A DNA stretch of 48,258 bases, from the NCBI GenBank assembly GCA_964349515.1, contig CAYGHG010000005.1, forward strand, positions 1 to 48,258, in the 5' to 3' direction. The translations under genes were made by a program, and so were the position numbers. The DNA comes from CAYGHG01 sp964349515. GTDB lineage: Bacteria; Oederibacteriota; PGYV01; CAYGHG01. Below, piece after piece: positions 8,197 through 16,145 of the stretch (within the stretch, counting starts at the first letter, position 1; each line of letters starts with the position of its first letter). The notes beneath the pieces were generated by a model. It worked only from the letters and a program-made list of their open reading frames with translations. It ran no database searches and had not been told where the DNA came from.

Positions 8197-8964
8197 TTAA
8201 TGCGCTTCGTGTTCTTCGGCGTGGTCGTGTGCAGCCACCGCTCCGCCGATATATATTGCCGTAAGCAGGGTGAAAACACCCGCCTGTATCACGCTAACCA
8301 GTACTCCGAGTAATATTATAAGGGGCCTTAAAATAAAGGCAAACGACGCAAGAAACGCGCTGATGCCGTCAGTCGTGAATGCCGGCCCGAGCAGTATTAC
8401 GAGAACTATCAGTACTCCCAACAGGGTTTCTTTTGCCATTATGTTTCCAAAAAGCCTGAAAGTCAGGGAAACAGGCCTCGCAAAGTCAGACAGCAGTTCT
8501 ATTACAAAAAGAAAGGGCCTGATAGGCGTAGGAATTCCCGGGGGCCCGAAGTAGTGGGCAAAGTATTTAATCGGCCCTTTTTTTGCTATGCCCGAAACCC
8601 ACTCATATACAAAAACCATGACGCCGAGCGCTGCCGTAACCGAGAGTGCAGATGTCGGGGATATAAAACCGGGTATAAGGCCCAGCAGATTGCCTACAAG
8701 TATATAAAAGAAAAGCATGACAAGAAGCGGGTAAAAACGGGGGGCCTCTTTTTTTCCAATTACCGTGTCGGCATAATCAACAACATACATGACAGCCCAC
8801 TCGACAAGGTTCTGCGCCTTTCCCGGCCGCAGTTTCTGTTTTCTGGTGCCGAGAAATAAAATAGCGAAAACTATCGCATATGCCATGAACATCATTAATA
8901 CTATTGTAAAAGCGTGGTCATTAAGGAACGGAATAAACGAATGGTAATGTATCGACTCTCCCAT
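8197..8964 (-). CDS. atpB: Fo ATP synthase subunit a
   Basis: 255 residues with five to six membrane helices. The segment FARPVSLTFRLFGNIMAKET carries the essential Arg that faces the c-ring Glu. The last helix is followed by a His-rich end (AAHDHAEEHEAH). It forms the two ion half-channels. Its ATG overlaps the stop of the atpI-like gene by one base, with GAGGAG upstream. Confidence 0.96.
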   Translation of the reverse strand: MGESIHYHSFIPFLNDHAFTIVLMMFMAYAIVFAILFLGTRKQKLRPGKAQNLVEWAVMYVVDYADTVIGKKEAPRFYPLLVMLFFYILVGNLLGLIPGFISPTSALSVTAALGVMVFVYEWVSGIAKKGPIKYFAHYFGPPGIPTPIRPFLFVIELLSDFARPVSLTFRLFGNIMAKETLLGVLIVLVILLGPAFTTDGISAFLASFAFILRPLIILLGVLVSVIQAGVFTLLTAIYIGGAVAAHDHAEEHEAH

Positions 8965-9341
8965 TATCTCTCCTCACCGTTATTTTTTGCTCTTCCGTAT
9001 CTCCAGCCCTCCAGCAGCAGTATCGCCACCACAGCCGTAAAGCCCGTTATAAAACCTGCCAAACCAAATATTTCATTTTTTGATACCACTGACGCAATTA
9101 TAAGTCCTATCACCCCGAGCTTTGCCATAAATACAACCGCACTTTTTACCGCAGCCTGCGGAGGCACGGCGCCCGGCACCACTGTTTTTTTTACCGTAAA
9201 AACTATCAGCACCGTATTCAGCGCGCCGGTAAGCAGCCCCGCTATGGCGCCATTCGCGTTTCCGGAGTCTCCCGTCAGGTAAAAAAGCCCTGCAGCGGCG
9301 AGGCAGGCGCCGAACATTATAAGCACCCTTTTTTTGTTCAT
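8964..9341 (-). CDS. atpI: ATP synthase subunit I-like membrane protein
   Basis: 125 residues with four predicted membrane helices (about 5-22, 28-50, 68-90 and 95-115), the layout of AtpI, which sits before atpB and helps assembly of the c-ring. Sequence similarity to characterised AtpI is weak, so the call leans on topology and position. It overlaps the upstream atpZ-like gene by four bases (ATGA), indicating translational coupling. Confidence 0.75.
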   Translation of the reverse strand: MNKKRVLIMFGACLAAAGLFYLTGDSGNANGAIAGLLTGALNTVLIVFTVKKTVVPGAVPPQAAVKSAVVFMAKLGVIGLIIASVVSKNEIFGLAGFITGFTAVVAILLLEGWRYGRAKNNGEER

Positions 9342-9556
9342 TTCTTTATGGAAGCCTTTACTATCAGGTTTATGAAACCCGCGGCTATGCCGAGAAAGAA
9401 AAGCAGTATTGTAAAAAGGGGGCTTAAGCCTGTGACCTTATCAATCAGCAATCCCGCTCCCAAGCCGGCAAAAGTCGAAAACACCAGCATAAATCCAAGA
9501 TTGCCTATGGTCGCAAGATCCTTTAAAGCCTCTCTGTCAAAGCCTTTTAACGCCAT
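9338..9556 (-). CDS. atpZ: AtpZ/AtpI-type small membrane protein
   Basis: 72 residues with two membrane helices. Helix 1 contains GFMLVFSTFAGLGAGLLIDK and helix 2 LFTILLFFLGIAAGFINLI, matching the ATPase_gene1 (AtpZ) family, which reads G..GxxLD then GxxxGx. In some bacteria AtpZ with AtpI forms a Mg2+/Ca2+ transporter or assembly factor. First gene of the atp cluster, 53 bases after the DUF151 gene. Its own ribosome site is weak. Confidence 0.82.
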   Translation of the reverse strand: MALKGFDREALKDLATIGNLGFMLVFSTFAGLGAGLLIDKVTGLSPLFTILLFFLGIAAGFINLIVKASIKK

Positions 9557-9609
9557 GGTGCATCCGTGAAACAGCGTTCCAAAGCTTTTCTAAAAAAAGA
9601 GCTTCCCAT

Positions 9610-10092
9610 CTATTCCCTGTAGTTAATAAAATCAGACGGATTTATATCCTTAAGAAATTCTTTAAACTCATCCATTTCTTTGCGGTACTTATCTTTGTCC
9701 ATTATGGTTGCTTCCATTATGACTGTCTCTGATACAAATATCGGCGCCTCAACCCGCAAGGCGAGCGCTATCGCGTCAGACGGCCGGGAATCTATTTCGT
9801 ATTCCTTCCCGTCCTTTATCATATGTATTTTGGCAAAGAATGTATTATTTTTTATATCATGAATAACTATTCTGTCAACTGAAATTTCTACTGCGTCCAT
9901 GATTCCTTTTATCAGATCATGTGTCATGGGACGGGGAACGCTGATAGCCTCCATGGCCATCAGTATGGCATCAGCCTCATAAACCCCGATCCATATGGGT
10001 AAAAAACGTTTTTCTTCCAGATCAGTAAGTATAACGACGGGCATTTTGGAGGAGTTGTCAACAGCGAGCCCGTTAATCTTCATTTCTATCAT
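9610..10092 (-). CDS. DUF151 bifunctional nuclease-family protein
   Basis: About 160 residues. The family pattern is clear: MKINGLAVDNSSKMPVVIL, then LPIWIGVYEADAI, and SRPSDAIALALR around residues 105-120. DUF151 proteins include a plant nuclease and Thermotoga TM0160; the bacterial role is unsettled. The open frame extends to a TTG at 10137, but that codon lies inside a likely -10 box. The ATG at 10092, with GGACGG seven bases upstream, is the better start. It may lead transcription into the atp operon. Confidence 0.87.
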   Translation of the reverse strand: MIEMKINGLAVDNSSKMPVVILTDLEEKRFLPIWIGVYEADAILMAMEAISVPRPMTHDLIKGIMDAVEISVDRIVIHDIKNNTFFAKIHMIKDGKEYEIDSRPSDAIALALRVEAPIFVSETVIMEATIMDKDKYRKEMDEFKEFLKDINPSDFINYRE

Positions 10093-10128
10093 ATATTTAC
10101 CGTCCGGTTGTTTTGATGAAAACAATGC

Positions 10129-10157
10129 ATAATACAACAGATTTTTTAAGATTACAA
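10129..10157 (-). promoter_or_regulatory. Predicted promoter upstream of the DUF151 gene
   Basis: On the minus strand TTGTAA (10152-10157), a spacer of 17 and TATTAT (10129-10134). It is the only good promoter I see before the nuclease and atp genes, so it may drive both. Confidence 0.5.
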
Positions 10158-10178
10158 CAGGTTTATGTTTTTAATGGT

Positions 10179-10220
10179 CCTAACCCCCTTTTCCAAAGGG
10201 GGGCTAGGGGGGATTTGCCT
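10179..10220. repeat. C-rich/G-rich palindromic intergenic repeat, copy 1
   Basis: Begins CCTAACCCCC and folds onto a G-run, ending in GGGGGGATTTGCCT. The same frame recurs at 17171-17242 and partly at 17347-17403; a more diverged copy in the opposite direction is at 10368-10405. Confidence 0.7.
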
Positions 10221-10254
10221 TTATGTCCTTGTCGTTGCCGTCAAACCCAAAATC

Positions 10255-10287
10255 AAATACCGGGAGGGATAGGAATCCCTCCCCTAC
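10255..10287. repeat. GTAGGGG-flanked hairpin repeat, copy 1
   Basis: A 33-base element identical to 17063-17095. Read on the minus strand it begins GTAGGG, contains the stem GGAGGGATT / AATCCCTCC (with some slippage) and ends CGGTATTT. The flanks are shared with a third element at 17404-17435 whose stem differs. Confidence 0.75.
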
Positions 10288-10367
10288 AGGGTCAGGGTTG
10301 GTTTAAAACTTTTGTCTTGTGGATTTTGGTTTGGATACTTAAAACAGGGATTAATACTTTAAAGTCA

Positions 10368-10405
10368 AATGCCCTTCCCCCCCCTTTTTTGAAAAAGGGG
10401 GTTAG
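10368..10405. repeat. C-rich/G-rich palindromic repeat, inverted copy at the metS stop
   Basis: Inverted relative to copy 1. On the minus strand CCCCCTTTTT, one C and AAAAAAGGGGG form a near-perfect stem directly after the stop of the 28-codon gene. It could act as a 3'-end stabiliser or weak terminator. Confidence 0.6.
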
Positions 10406-10488
10406 AACATTCTCCGGAAACAATAAACTGTAAGGCCTATGATGACAATCCATGCGAGCGACATCATAACTACGCCTGCTATAGTCAT
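10402..10488 (-). CDS. MetS-like small subunit of the sodium symporter (28 aa)
   Basis: A 28-codon gene beginning MTIAGVVMMSLAWIVIIGL: one hydrophobic helix with a basic end (CFRRMF). It matches the form of the methionine/alanine importer small-subunit family (MetS, typically GIAIVMMVVxxVIIWGG). Its ATG overlaps the stop of the large symporter gene as ATGA, and AAAGGAGG lies seven bases upstream, inside the last codons of that gene. In Corynebacterium, MetS is needed for MetP transport activity; a similar helper role here is inferred. Confidence 0.82.
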   Translation of the reverse strand: MTIAGVVMMSLAWIVIIGLTVYCFRRMF

Positions 10489-12071
10489 TTTTTGCCTCCT
10501 TTTATTTCAAAGAGGTGCGGGTTGTTTTTTCTTTTTTTCCATGCAAGATGCACCATTACAGACAATACTATGAAAATCGCCGCGAGCATCAGGCGGGTGC
10601 CTATGATGTAGGGTTTGTTTTCTTGCGGGACATCTTCCATCATTATCATCTTGAACCCGTCCTGCACCAGCCACGTGATGAGAATAGCTGACAAAAATAG
10701 CGGCGTTACATACTTGATTATAAACTTGTAAATCCCCGGCACCCTCATTTGCGCTCCCAGATGCACCTCGTCCCAGGCTTTGTCTATGCCGAAAATCCAT
10801 GCGAAGATAATAACCTCAAAAATACCGAACACGACAAGCCCGACATTGACTGCCCAGAAATCAAGCTCATCAACAACTCCCTTTCCAATGAAAAATATCG
10901 CCGGCTGTATGAGGATGAATGAAACAATCCCTATCAGGGTTACTGCCCTTCTCTTCGAAGTGTTAAACTCATCCTCACAAAAAGCCACCGCGGGCTGCAG
11001 CATAGAGAGCGAGGATGTCAATCCTGCAAGGAACAGAAGCAGGAACCATGCAAAAGCGAATACTGTTGAAAGCGGTATTTTATCGAGTATCATGGGCATT
11101 GTAATGAAACCGAGTCCGAATGTCCCTCCGTTTGCGATATCCAGCATTTTTTCCGGCCCAAAGAAGGCAAACGCAGCGGGTATTATGAGGCTGCCTCCTA
11201 TTATCACCTCTGCAAACTCGTTTGTAGAGGCCGAGGTAAGCCCGGAGAGCGCCACGTCATCTTCTTTCTTTAGATAACTCGCATAAGTGATAATAACGCC
11301 CATACCCACGCTCAAGGTAAAGAATATCTGTCCTGCAGCCGCGAGCCAGACTTTGGCGCTTGTGAGTTTTGAAAAGTCAGGGTTCCAAAGGTATCCAAGC
11401 CCGTCTGTCACTTTCCACGGTGTCTGCGTCGCGTAATCAAGCCCCAGCGTCAGTACTCTAACCATCAGTATGACCCCGAGTATGAGAAGAAGAGGCATTG
11501 CTATTTTTGCCACCCGCTCTATGCCGCCGCGGATCCCGAAATAGAGTATCCCGAAATTGAGGCAGAAGGTTATGATAAAGAAAAAATATGTAGGCGAGAA
11601 TATGCCCTTAAGCGAGGGCTCGACTGTTATGTATTTTCCAAAAAACTCCCCCATCGCGCCCGAGGCCAGCGCCTGTGAGTACTGCGGGGTCAGGGTGTAG
11701 AACATGTAGCCCAAGAGCCACGACTCTATGTAGCAGTAGTACAGGAATATGACAATAGGCGCGAACATGCCTATGACACCGAAGTATTTTATGAAGCGGT
11801 TTTTATTGCTCATGGTGTGGAAAATCCCGGGCGCAGTAGAGTGCCCGAATCCTCCGCCGTAGCGGCCTGCGGTCCACTCTACCCACATGAGCGGTATGCC
11901 AACAACAAGCAGGGCAACAAAGTAAGGTATCATGAAAGCGCCGCCGCCGTTCTGCACTGCCTGCACGGGAAAGCGGAGGAAATTACCAAGCCCGACAGCC
12001 GACCCCGCGACCGCAAGTATTATTCCTATTTTAGAACCCCATCTCTCGCGCTGTTTTGGAGTATGAGCCAT
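10485..12071 (-). CDS. Sodium-dependent NSS-family amino-acid transporter
   Basis: 528 residues with about 12 membrane helices. The N-terminus WGSKIGIILAVAGSAVGLG, then NFLRFP and NGGGAFMIPYF, is the sodium and substrate site region of LeuT-type transporters. The usual GNxWRFP is GNFLRFP here, so the conserved Trp is Leu. The partner MetS-like gene overlaps its 3' end, pointing to a methionine/alanine importer (MetP type) rather than a neurotransmitter-like role. The ATG at 12071 has GGAGG eight bases upstream. Confidence 0.92.
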   Translation of the reverse strand: MAHTPKQRERWGSKIGIILAVAGSAVGLGNFLRFPVQAVQNGGGAFMIPYFVALLVVGIPLMWVEWTAGRYGGGFGHSTAPGIFHTMSNKNRFIKYFGVIGMFAPIVIFLYYCYIESWLLGYMFYTLTPQYSQALASGAMGEFFGKYITVEPSLKGIFSPTYFFFIITFCLNFGILYFGIRGGIERVAKIAMPLLLILGVILMVRVLTLGLDYATQTPWKVTDGLGYLWNPDFSKLTSAKVWLAAAGQIFFTLSVGMGVIITYASYLKKEDDVALSGLTSASTNEFAEVIIGGSLIIPAAFAFFGPEKMLDIANGGTFGLGFITMPMILDKIPLSTVFAFAWFLLLFLAGLTSSLSMLQPAVAFCEDEFNTSKRRAVTLIGIVSFILIQPAIFFIGKGVVDELDFWAVNVGLVVFGIFEVIIFAWIFGIDKAWDEVHLGAQMRVPGIYKFIIKYVTPLFLSAILITWLVQDGFKMIMMEDVPQENKPYIIGTRLMLAAIFIVLSVMVHLAWKKRKNNPHLFEIKGGKK

Positions 12072-12104
12072 GGAAAACCTCCGGAAAGTTAAAATCTTAT
12101 TTTT

Positions 12105-12164
12105 AGCTGAAAGTTGAAAGTTTAAAACTGAAAGTTAGTACGGTCAGCTTTCAACTTTCAACTT
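12105..12164. repeat. Inverted pair of 7-bp-period arrays
   Basis: Heptamers GAAAGTT run in one direction (12109 onward), and after a short spacer CTTTCAA heptamers run in the other. The two arms can form a stem of ten or more pairs (GTTGAAAGTT / AACTTTCAAC) between the MORN-2 gene and the symporter gene. Confidence 0.65.
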
Positions 12165-13341
12165 ACTTTATCTCTTTCCCTTCCTCATCCCACTTCTGTG
12201 CGGCTGCTATTTCCCCGTTTTTATACATCCTCTGTTCCATCAGTTTTCCGCTTTCATAAAAAACCTTAAACATGCCTTCCTGCTTTCCCTCTTTAAATGT
12301 TTCCTTTGCCTTGACCGCGCCGGACTCGTAAAACAGTGTAAAATCCCCGTCTTCCCTGCCTGCCTTGTACTGTCCTTGTATCTGCAATTTGCCGCTTTTG
12401 TAAAACAGCTTGTAGGGCCCTTCTTCCACTCCGTCTTTGTAATGACCCTCTATTTTTAACTCACCTGTCTTGTAAAAAATCCTGTAGGGCCCGTTTTCCT
12501 TGCCGTTTATGAATTCGCCTTCCACCTTTACGCCGCCCTCTTCGTAATAAATCTTGAACTTGCCCTTCTCAACTCCGCCTATGCAGTCATTTTCGGTCTT
12601 TACTTTACCGCTGTCGTAAAAGGTTCGTTTCGGGCCGTTTGGTTTTCCTTCCTTGTACGTTTCTTCCATCACCACGCGTCCGGCATCGCTGTAAACCGTA
12701 AAGAGCCCTTCTGACATTCCGTTCTCATATCTGCCTTCCATTTTAACCTTGCCATTTTCGTGGTATATGCGGTAGAGCCCCTGCCTTTTACCCTCGAAAT
12801 TTGTGCCCTCCACCTTGACCGCGCCTGACTCAAAAAATATCCGAAACGGCCCCTGTTCTTTACCGCTTTTATAACTCATTTCCACTTCTTTGGCGCCCGA
12901 GACATAATAACCCGCATACATCTGAATACCCGAATCCGTCGTTTTGTTGGTCTGCACGGTTCCTGTTTCATAATATGTCTTTGAATCCCACTGCGGAACC
13001 CCTGACTTATACGAACCCTCGTATTTTAGCTTTCCCGAAGGATAAAAAATCCTTACCGGCCCGTCAGGCACGCCGTTTTTGTATTCTACTTCCTGAATTA
13101 TGCCGCCTTGTTCCGAACATAAAAGATATGTTCCTGAAGAAAGCTCATTACCCGAGTAAAAACACTTTATCTGCCTGGACTTTCCGCCCGGCTCCATGAA
13201 TATTGTTTCCACTTCACCTGTTATTTTCTCGCCCTCTTTTTTCACTGAGGCGCCGTCGGCGGAATAAACCCATTTTGCCAGCTGCTCGCCGTCCCTGAAA
13301 AATGTCTCTGTATTTGCTTTTCTCACGCTTGTAAGGGCCAT
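12163..13341 (-). CDS. MORN-2 (YwqK-like) repeat protein
   Basis: 392 residues from the ATG at 13341 (GGAG six bases upstream); an in-frame upstream extension overlaps the preceding gene and is rejected. After an 80-residue head, about 12-13 repeats of 22-24 residues follow the pattern G.Y..G...G.F..FYESGKLK.EG, the MORN-2 motif. Databases often name such proteins YwqK antitoxins, but there is no toxin beside it. No signal peptide is visible, so it would be cytoplasmic unless exported otherwise. It sits 38 bases after a propeller lipoprotein gene and is probably co-transcribed. Function unknown. Confidence 0.82.
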   Translation of the reverse strand: MALTSVRKANTETFFRDGEQLAKWVYSADGASVKKEGEKITGEVETIFMEPGGKSRQIKCFYSGNELSSGTYLLCSEQGGIIQEVEYKNGVPDGPVRIFYPSGKLKYEGSYKSGVPQWDSKTYYETGTVQTNKTTDSGIQMYAGYYVSGAKEVEMSYKSGKEQGPFRIFFESGAVKVEGTNFEGKRQGLYRIYHENGKVKMEGRYENGMSEGLFTVYSDAGRVVMEETYKEGKPNGPKRTFYDSGKVKTENDCIGGVEKGKFKIYYEEGGVKVEGEFINGKENGPYRIFYKTGELKIEGHYKDGVEEGPYKLFYKSGKLQIQGQYKAGREDGDFTLFYESGAVKAKETFKEGKQEGMFKVFYESGKLMEQRMYKNGEIAAAQKWDEEGKEIK

Positions 13342-13379
13342 GTCATCTCCGTTATTTTCGTAAAAAACAGGTTTATATT

Positions 13380-15968
13380 CTAAAACGAACCGTAATATTT
13401 TGCAACGGTTACACCGTATGAATTCGCCGCGTCCTGGAAAGCCACATACGGGCATCCGGCTGCTTCATCAAACTTCATCCTGATGAAAGAGGCATCCCCG
13501 TCCGAGACCACCGCTATCACATCCCATGAAACACCGTTAAAGCGAGCGACTGTCGCGCGTTTTCCGTTTGCCCAGTCCCTGTAGGCGAGGAAAGGCGTGC
13601 CGTTATACACATAAAGCGAGAGGTACTCGGCCGTGCCTGCAGTAAAGCCCGCGCTGCCCACGTTTACCCACGAGGAGCCGTTATACATCTTTACAGTCGC
13701 TTTGTTTCCGTTCGCGACATCCATGTATGCTATGTAAGGCGTGTTCTGATAAACATGCAGTGATATGTACTGCGCTCCGCCTGCCGAGAACGCCTGGGCG
13801 CCTACCGTCTGCCACGTGCCTGCGGTCAGTCTTTTGACCGTTGCTCTGTAGCCGTTTGACCAGTCGCGGTAAGCGACATAAGGCTCTCCTGTAACCGTGT
13901 TAAAGCTGAGTGACACGTCAGATACCGTGCCGTCAGAGAAGCCCGCACTGCCCGCGTACTCCCACCCTGCGAGGTAGCGGTATTTCATCAGCGAGGCTTT
14001 GTCTGACGAGGCTGCGTCGCGGAAAGCCGTAAACGGCTCATCAGCGTAAACATAAAGCGAGGGCGAGAAGCCCGCGCCTGAGGTGTACTCCCTCTGCCAC
14101 ACATACTCCCAGCCGCCTGTGTACTCCACGTATCTCATCGTGGTCAGTTTGTTTGAACCGTTGTTATAATCCCTGTACACCATGTAGGGTATGCCGTCAT
14201 AAACAAAAAGCGAGGTCTCATAGGCAATGCCTGAGGTAAACCCTTTTGCGCCGACGCTCTCCCACGAGCCGTTTTCAAACTTCATCAGAGTCGCCCTCTG
14301 GGTACGCGCCCAGTCTGAATAAGATACATAAGGTATTCCGTCATGGACAGAAAGCGACAAATCCTCCGCCCTGCCGTCGGAGAAACCCTTTGGCATGAGG
14401 AAATCCCAAAAAGGCGTAGGCGACGCGGTAAAAGTCGGCGTAGCCGTAACCGTGGGTGAAACAGTGTGCGTTGCGGTTATGGTATGAGTCTCGGTTATGG
14501 TATGGGTTTCTGTAATAGTATGCGTCTCGGTTATAGTATGCGTCTCTGAAATAGTCGGTGTTATTGAATGCGTCATCGTAACGGTCGGGGACGGCGGTAT
14601 GACGTAAAACTCCGGCGAGTCTGAAATTTCATAAACATTAGAACCGTTTATATCTGTCTTTGTAACAAGCGTGTATGTGCCCGCGCCGTTTATGACAGCT
14701 CCGGGCCCGCCGAAACTTTTGTAGCCATAGTATATTTTCACCTGCCCTGTTACTGGCACAAGCGAACTTACGCTTAATATTATGTCCTGACCCTCTACAG
14801 CCTGCGTAACCCAGTCGCACCCTGTCGCGGTGACATAAAAATACCCCGGCTGGCTTAAGGTCAGGCTCGGCGCACTGAAACCCGCTGGAAGCGTTATTCG
14901 TATCGTGCCTCCCGTAGATGACCACGCAGACATGCCTGCGGTAAATGTGAATTCAAGTGTGTTTCCCTGCGAGCCGTCAACCGCTGTGTCAGGCACAACA
15001 GACATATAACCCTCTCCTATTATGGGGGTTTGTGTCGGAGTCATTGTGGGTGTCGCCGGTATGATATTTACCACAGGGCTTGAGGCAAGCTCGACTGTTG
15101 AGCTGCCATCCTCATCAACTGCCACGGGAATGGCGATTAAACCCGAGCCGTCAACATACGCACCCGGGCCGAAACTGCGGTCACCGTACTTGACCGTAAT
15201 CTGCCCGGTATTTGCCGCGAGGCTTCTTACAGTTACCAGTATATCCATTCCCGACACGCCTTTGCCGAGCAGTACACCGCCGTCAACAGATACGCTGAAA
15301 TACCCCGGCGCCATAGGGTCAAGCGAAGGCGGGCTCCATCCCGAAGGAATTGTAATTTTCAAAGTGCCGCTGCCGGGCGACGGCGCCCATGTCACGTCTC
15401 CTGCGGTGTATTTCAACTCCAGCTCATTTCCCATTGTCTTGGCGTACAAAATCAGAGGCGACATGACAACATTTCCCAAATTCGCCGGGTTTACCGTAGG
15501 CGAGGCAGTAGGCGTATAAGAAACCGTCATTGTATGGGTAAAAGTATGGGTGTTGACAGGTGTGTCTGTCAGGGTATTGGTAAGGCTCGTTGTCATAGTC
15601 ACGCTCTCTGTAACAGTCCATGAAACAGTCGCGGTGTGTGTAGGGGTCGCGGTTATGGTGTCAGTCGGCGTCTGCGTCACGCTCTGAGTCGCGGTTTCGC
15701 TCGCGCTCTGCTGAGCGCTCGGAGTTACCGTAAACGAATAAGATGGCGTGGCTGTAGGCGTTGTTGTTGATGAAGGCTGCAGCGTAGGCGTGAGAGTGGC
15801 TGTAGCGCTCAAAGCCGCAGTAGCACTAAGCGTGGGGGTGTTAACAGGCTCCAAAGGCGCGGTAGGCACTGATGTCTTGCGGCAGGACACAGCCAAAAGC
15901 AATAATACCCCTGCAAATACAAGGATATTTTTAATCCCTCTGGGCTCTGTTGTGTTAAAAATAGCCAT
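13380..15968 (-). CDS. Surface lipoprotein with Thr/Pro linkers and a seven-bladed propeller
   Basis: 862 residues. A lipoprotein signal ends in LAVSC at about residue 29. Residues about 35-160 are a Thr/Ser/Pro-rich stalk. Two related beta domains of about 135 residues follow (each with a TYS/GYFxV core and YGxxSFGGPG), separated by a short linker. A second Thr-rich linker then repeats THTITE five times. The C-terminal 330 residues hold seven units of about 47 residues of the form GFSxGxAxxxSLxVYxGxPYxAYRDxANG, which I read as a seven-bladed beta-propeller. Likely an outer-membrane-anchored surface protein; ligand unknown. Confidence 0.82.
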   Translation of the reverse strand: MAIFNTTEPRGIKNILVFAGVLLLLAVSCRKTSVPTAPLEPVNTPTLSATAALSATATLTPTLQPSSTTTPTATPSYSFTVTPSAQQSASETATQSVTQTPTDTITATPTHTATVSWTVTESVTMTTSLTNTLTDTPVNTHTFTHTMTVSYTPTASPTVNPANLGNVVMSPLILYAKTMGNELELKYTAGDVTWAPSPGSGTLKITIPSGWSPPSLDPMAPGYFSVSVDGGVLLGKGVSGMDILVTVRSLAANTGQITVKYGDRSFGPGAYVDGSGLIAIPVAVDEDGSSTVELASSPVVNIIPATPTMTPTQTPIIGEGYMSVVPDTAVDGSQGNTLEFTFTAGMSAWSSTGGTIRITLPAGFSAPSLTLSQPGYFYVTATGCDWVTQAVEGQDIILSVSSLVPVTGQVKIYYGYKSFGGPGAVINGAGTYTLVTKTDINGSNVYEISDSPEFYVIPPSPTVTMTHSITPTISETHTITETHTITETHTITETHTITATHTVSPTVTATPTFTASPTPFWDFLMPKGFSDGRAEDLSLSVHDGIPYVSYSDWARTQRATLMKFENGSWESVGAKGFTSGIAYETSLFVYDGIPYMVYRDYNNGSNKLTTMRYVEYTGGWEYVWQREYTSGAGFSPSLYVYADEPFTAFRDAASSDKASLMKYRYLAGWEYAGSAGFSDGTVSDVSLSFNTVTGEPYVAYRDWSNGYRATVKRLTAGTWQTVGAQAFSAGGAQYISLHVYQNTPYIAYMDVANGNKATVKMYNGSSWVNVGSAGFTAGTAEYLSLYVYNGTPFLAYRDWANGKRATVARFNGVSWDVIAVVSDGDASFIRMKFDEAAGCPYVAFQDAANSYGVTVAKYYGSF
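14472..14553. repeat. 18-bp tandem repeat encoding THTITE
   Basis: About 4.5 copies of an 18-base unit (GGTTATGGTATGGGTCT-like on the + strand) inside the lipoprotein gene. Copies differ at third positions, so the peptide is better kept than the DNA. Being a multiple of three, changes in copy number would keep the reading frame. Confidence 0.7.
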
Positions 15969-16028
15969 ATATTGATTATAACCTTATGAGGGGTTTATTA
16001 CAATTTGAAAGTTACTAAATACAAGTCC

Positions 16029-16055
16029 AGAGTCTACAGTTTAGAGTCTATAGTT
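16029..16055. repeat. 7-bp-period repeat upstream of the propeller lipoprotein gene
   Basis: AGAGTCT, ACAGTTT, AGAGTCT, ATAGTTA can be read in register. It directly precedes the 46-base element at 16072. Confidence 0.6.
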
Positions 16056-16071
16056 AAAAACAAACCTGCTG

Positions 16072-16117
16072 TCTTTTCTGCGCAGGGGCGGTGTGCTGCG
16101 CCGCCCGAAAACCGGAT
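16072..16117. repeat. 46-bp direct repeat, copy 1 (GGGGCGG hairpin)
   Basis: Matches 16985-17030 at about 43 of 46 positions in the same direction. It contains GGGGCGGTG and CGCCGCCC arms and ends GAAAACCGGAT. The two copies bracket the toxin-antitoxin pair. Confidence 0.75.
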
Positions 16118-16145
16118 GCAGAAGTTAATTCATAAGCAAGAAAGG

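Noticed and set aside
10093..10137. TTG start at 10137 for the DUF151 protein
   Set aside because: It overlaps the predicted -10 box, has no ribosome site, and the family begins near the ATG at 10092.
12163..13341. Antitoxin assignment (YwqK) for the MORN-2 protein
   Set aside because: The name comes from database propagation; no toxin gene is adjacent and the neighbour is a surface lipoprotein.
13342..13455. Longer start for the MORN-2 protein, overlapping the lipoprotein gene
   Set aside because: The extra residues (Cys/Arg-rich) do not fit, while the ATG at 13341 has a good ribosome site.
14464..14553. CRISPR-like array
   Set aside because: The repeats are 18-base in-frame tandem units with no unique spacers and encode THTITE.
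15022..15519. Plus-strand open frame opposite the propeller lipoprotein gene
   Set aside because: It mirrors the Thr/Pro-rich coding region; the real frame has a lipobox, domains and blades.
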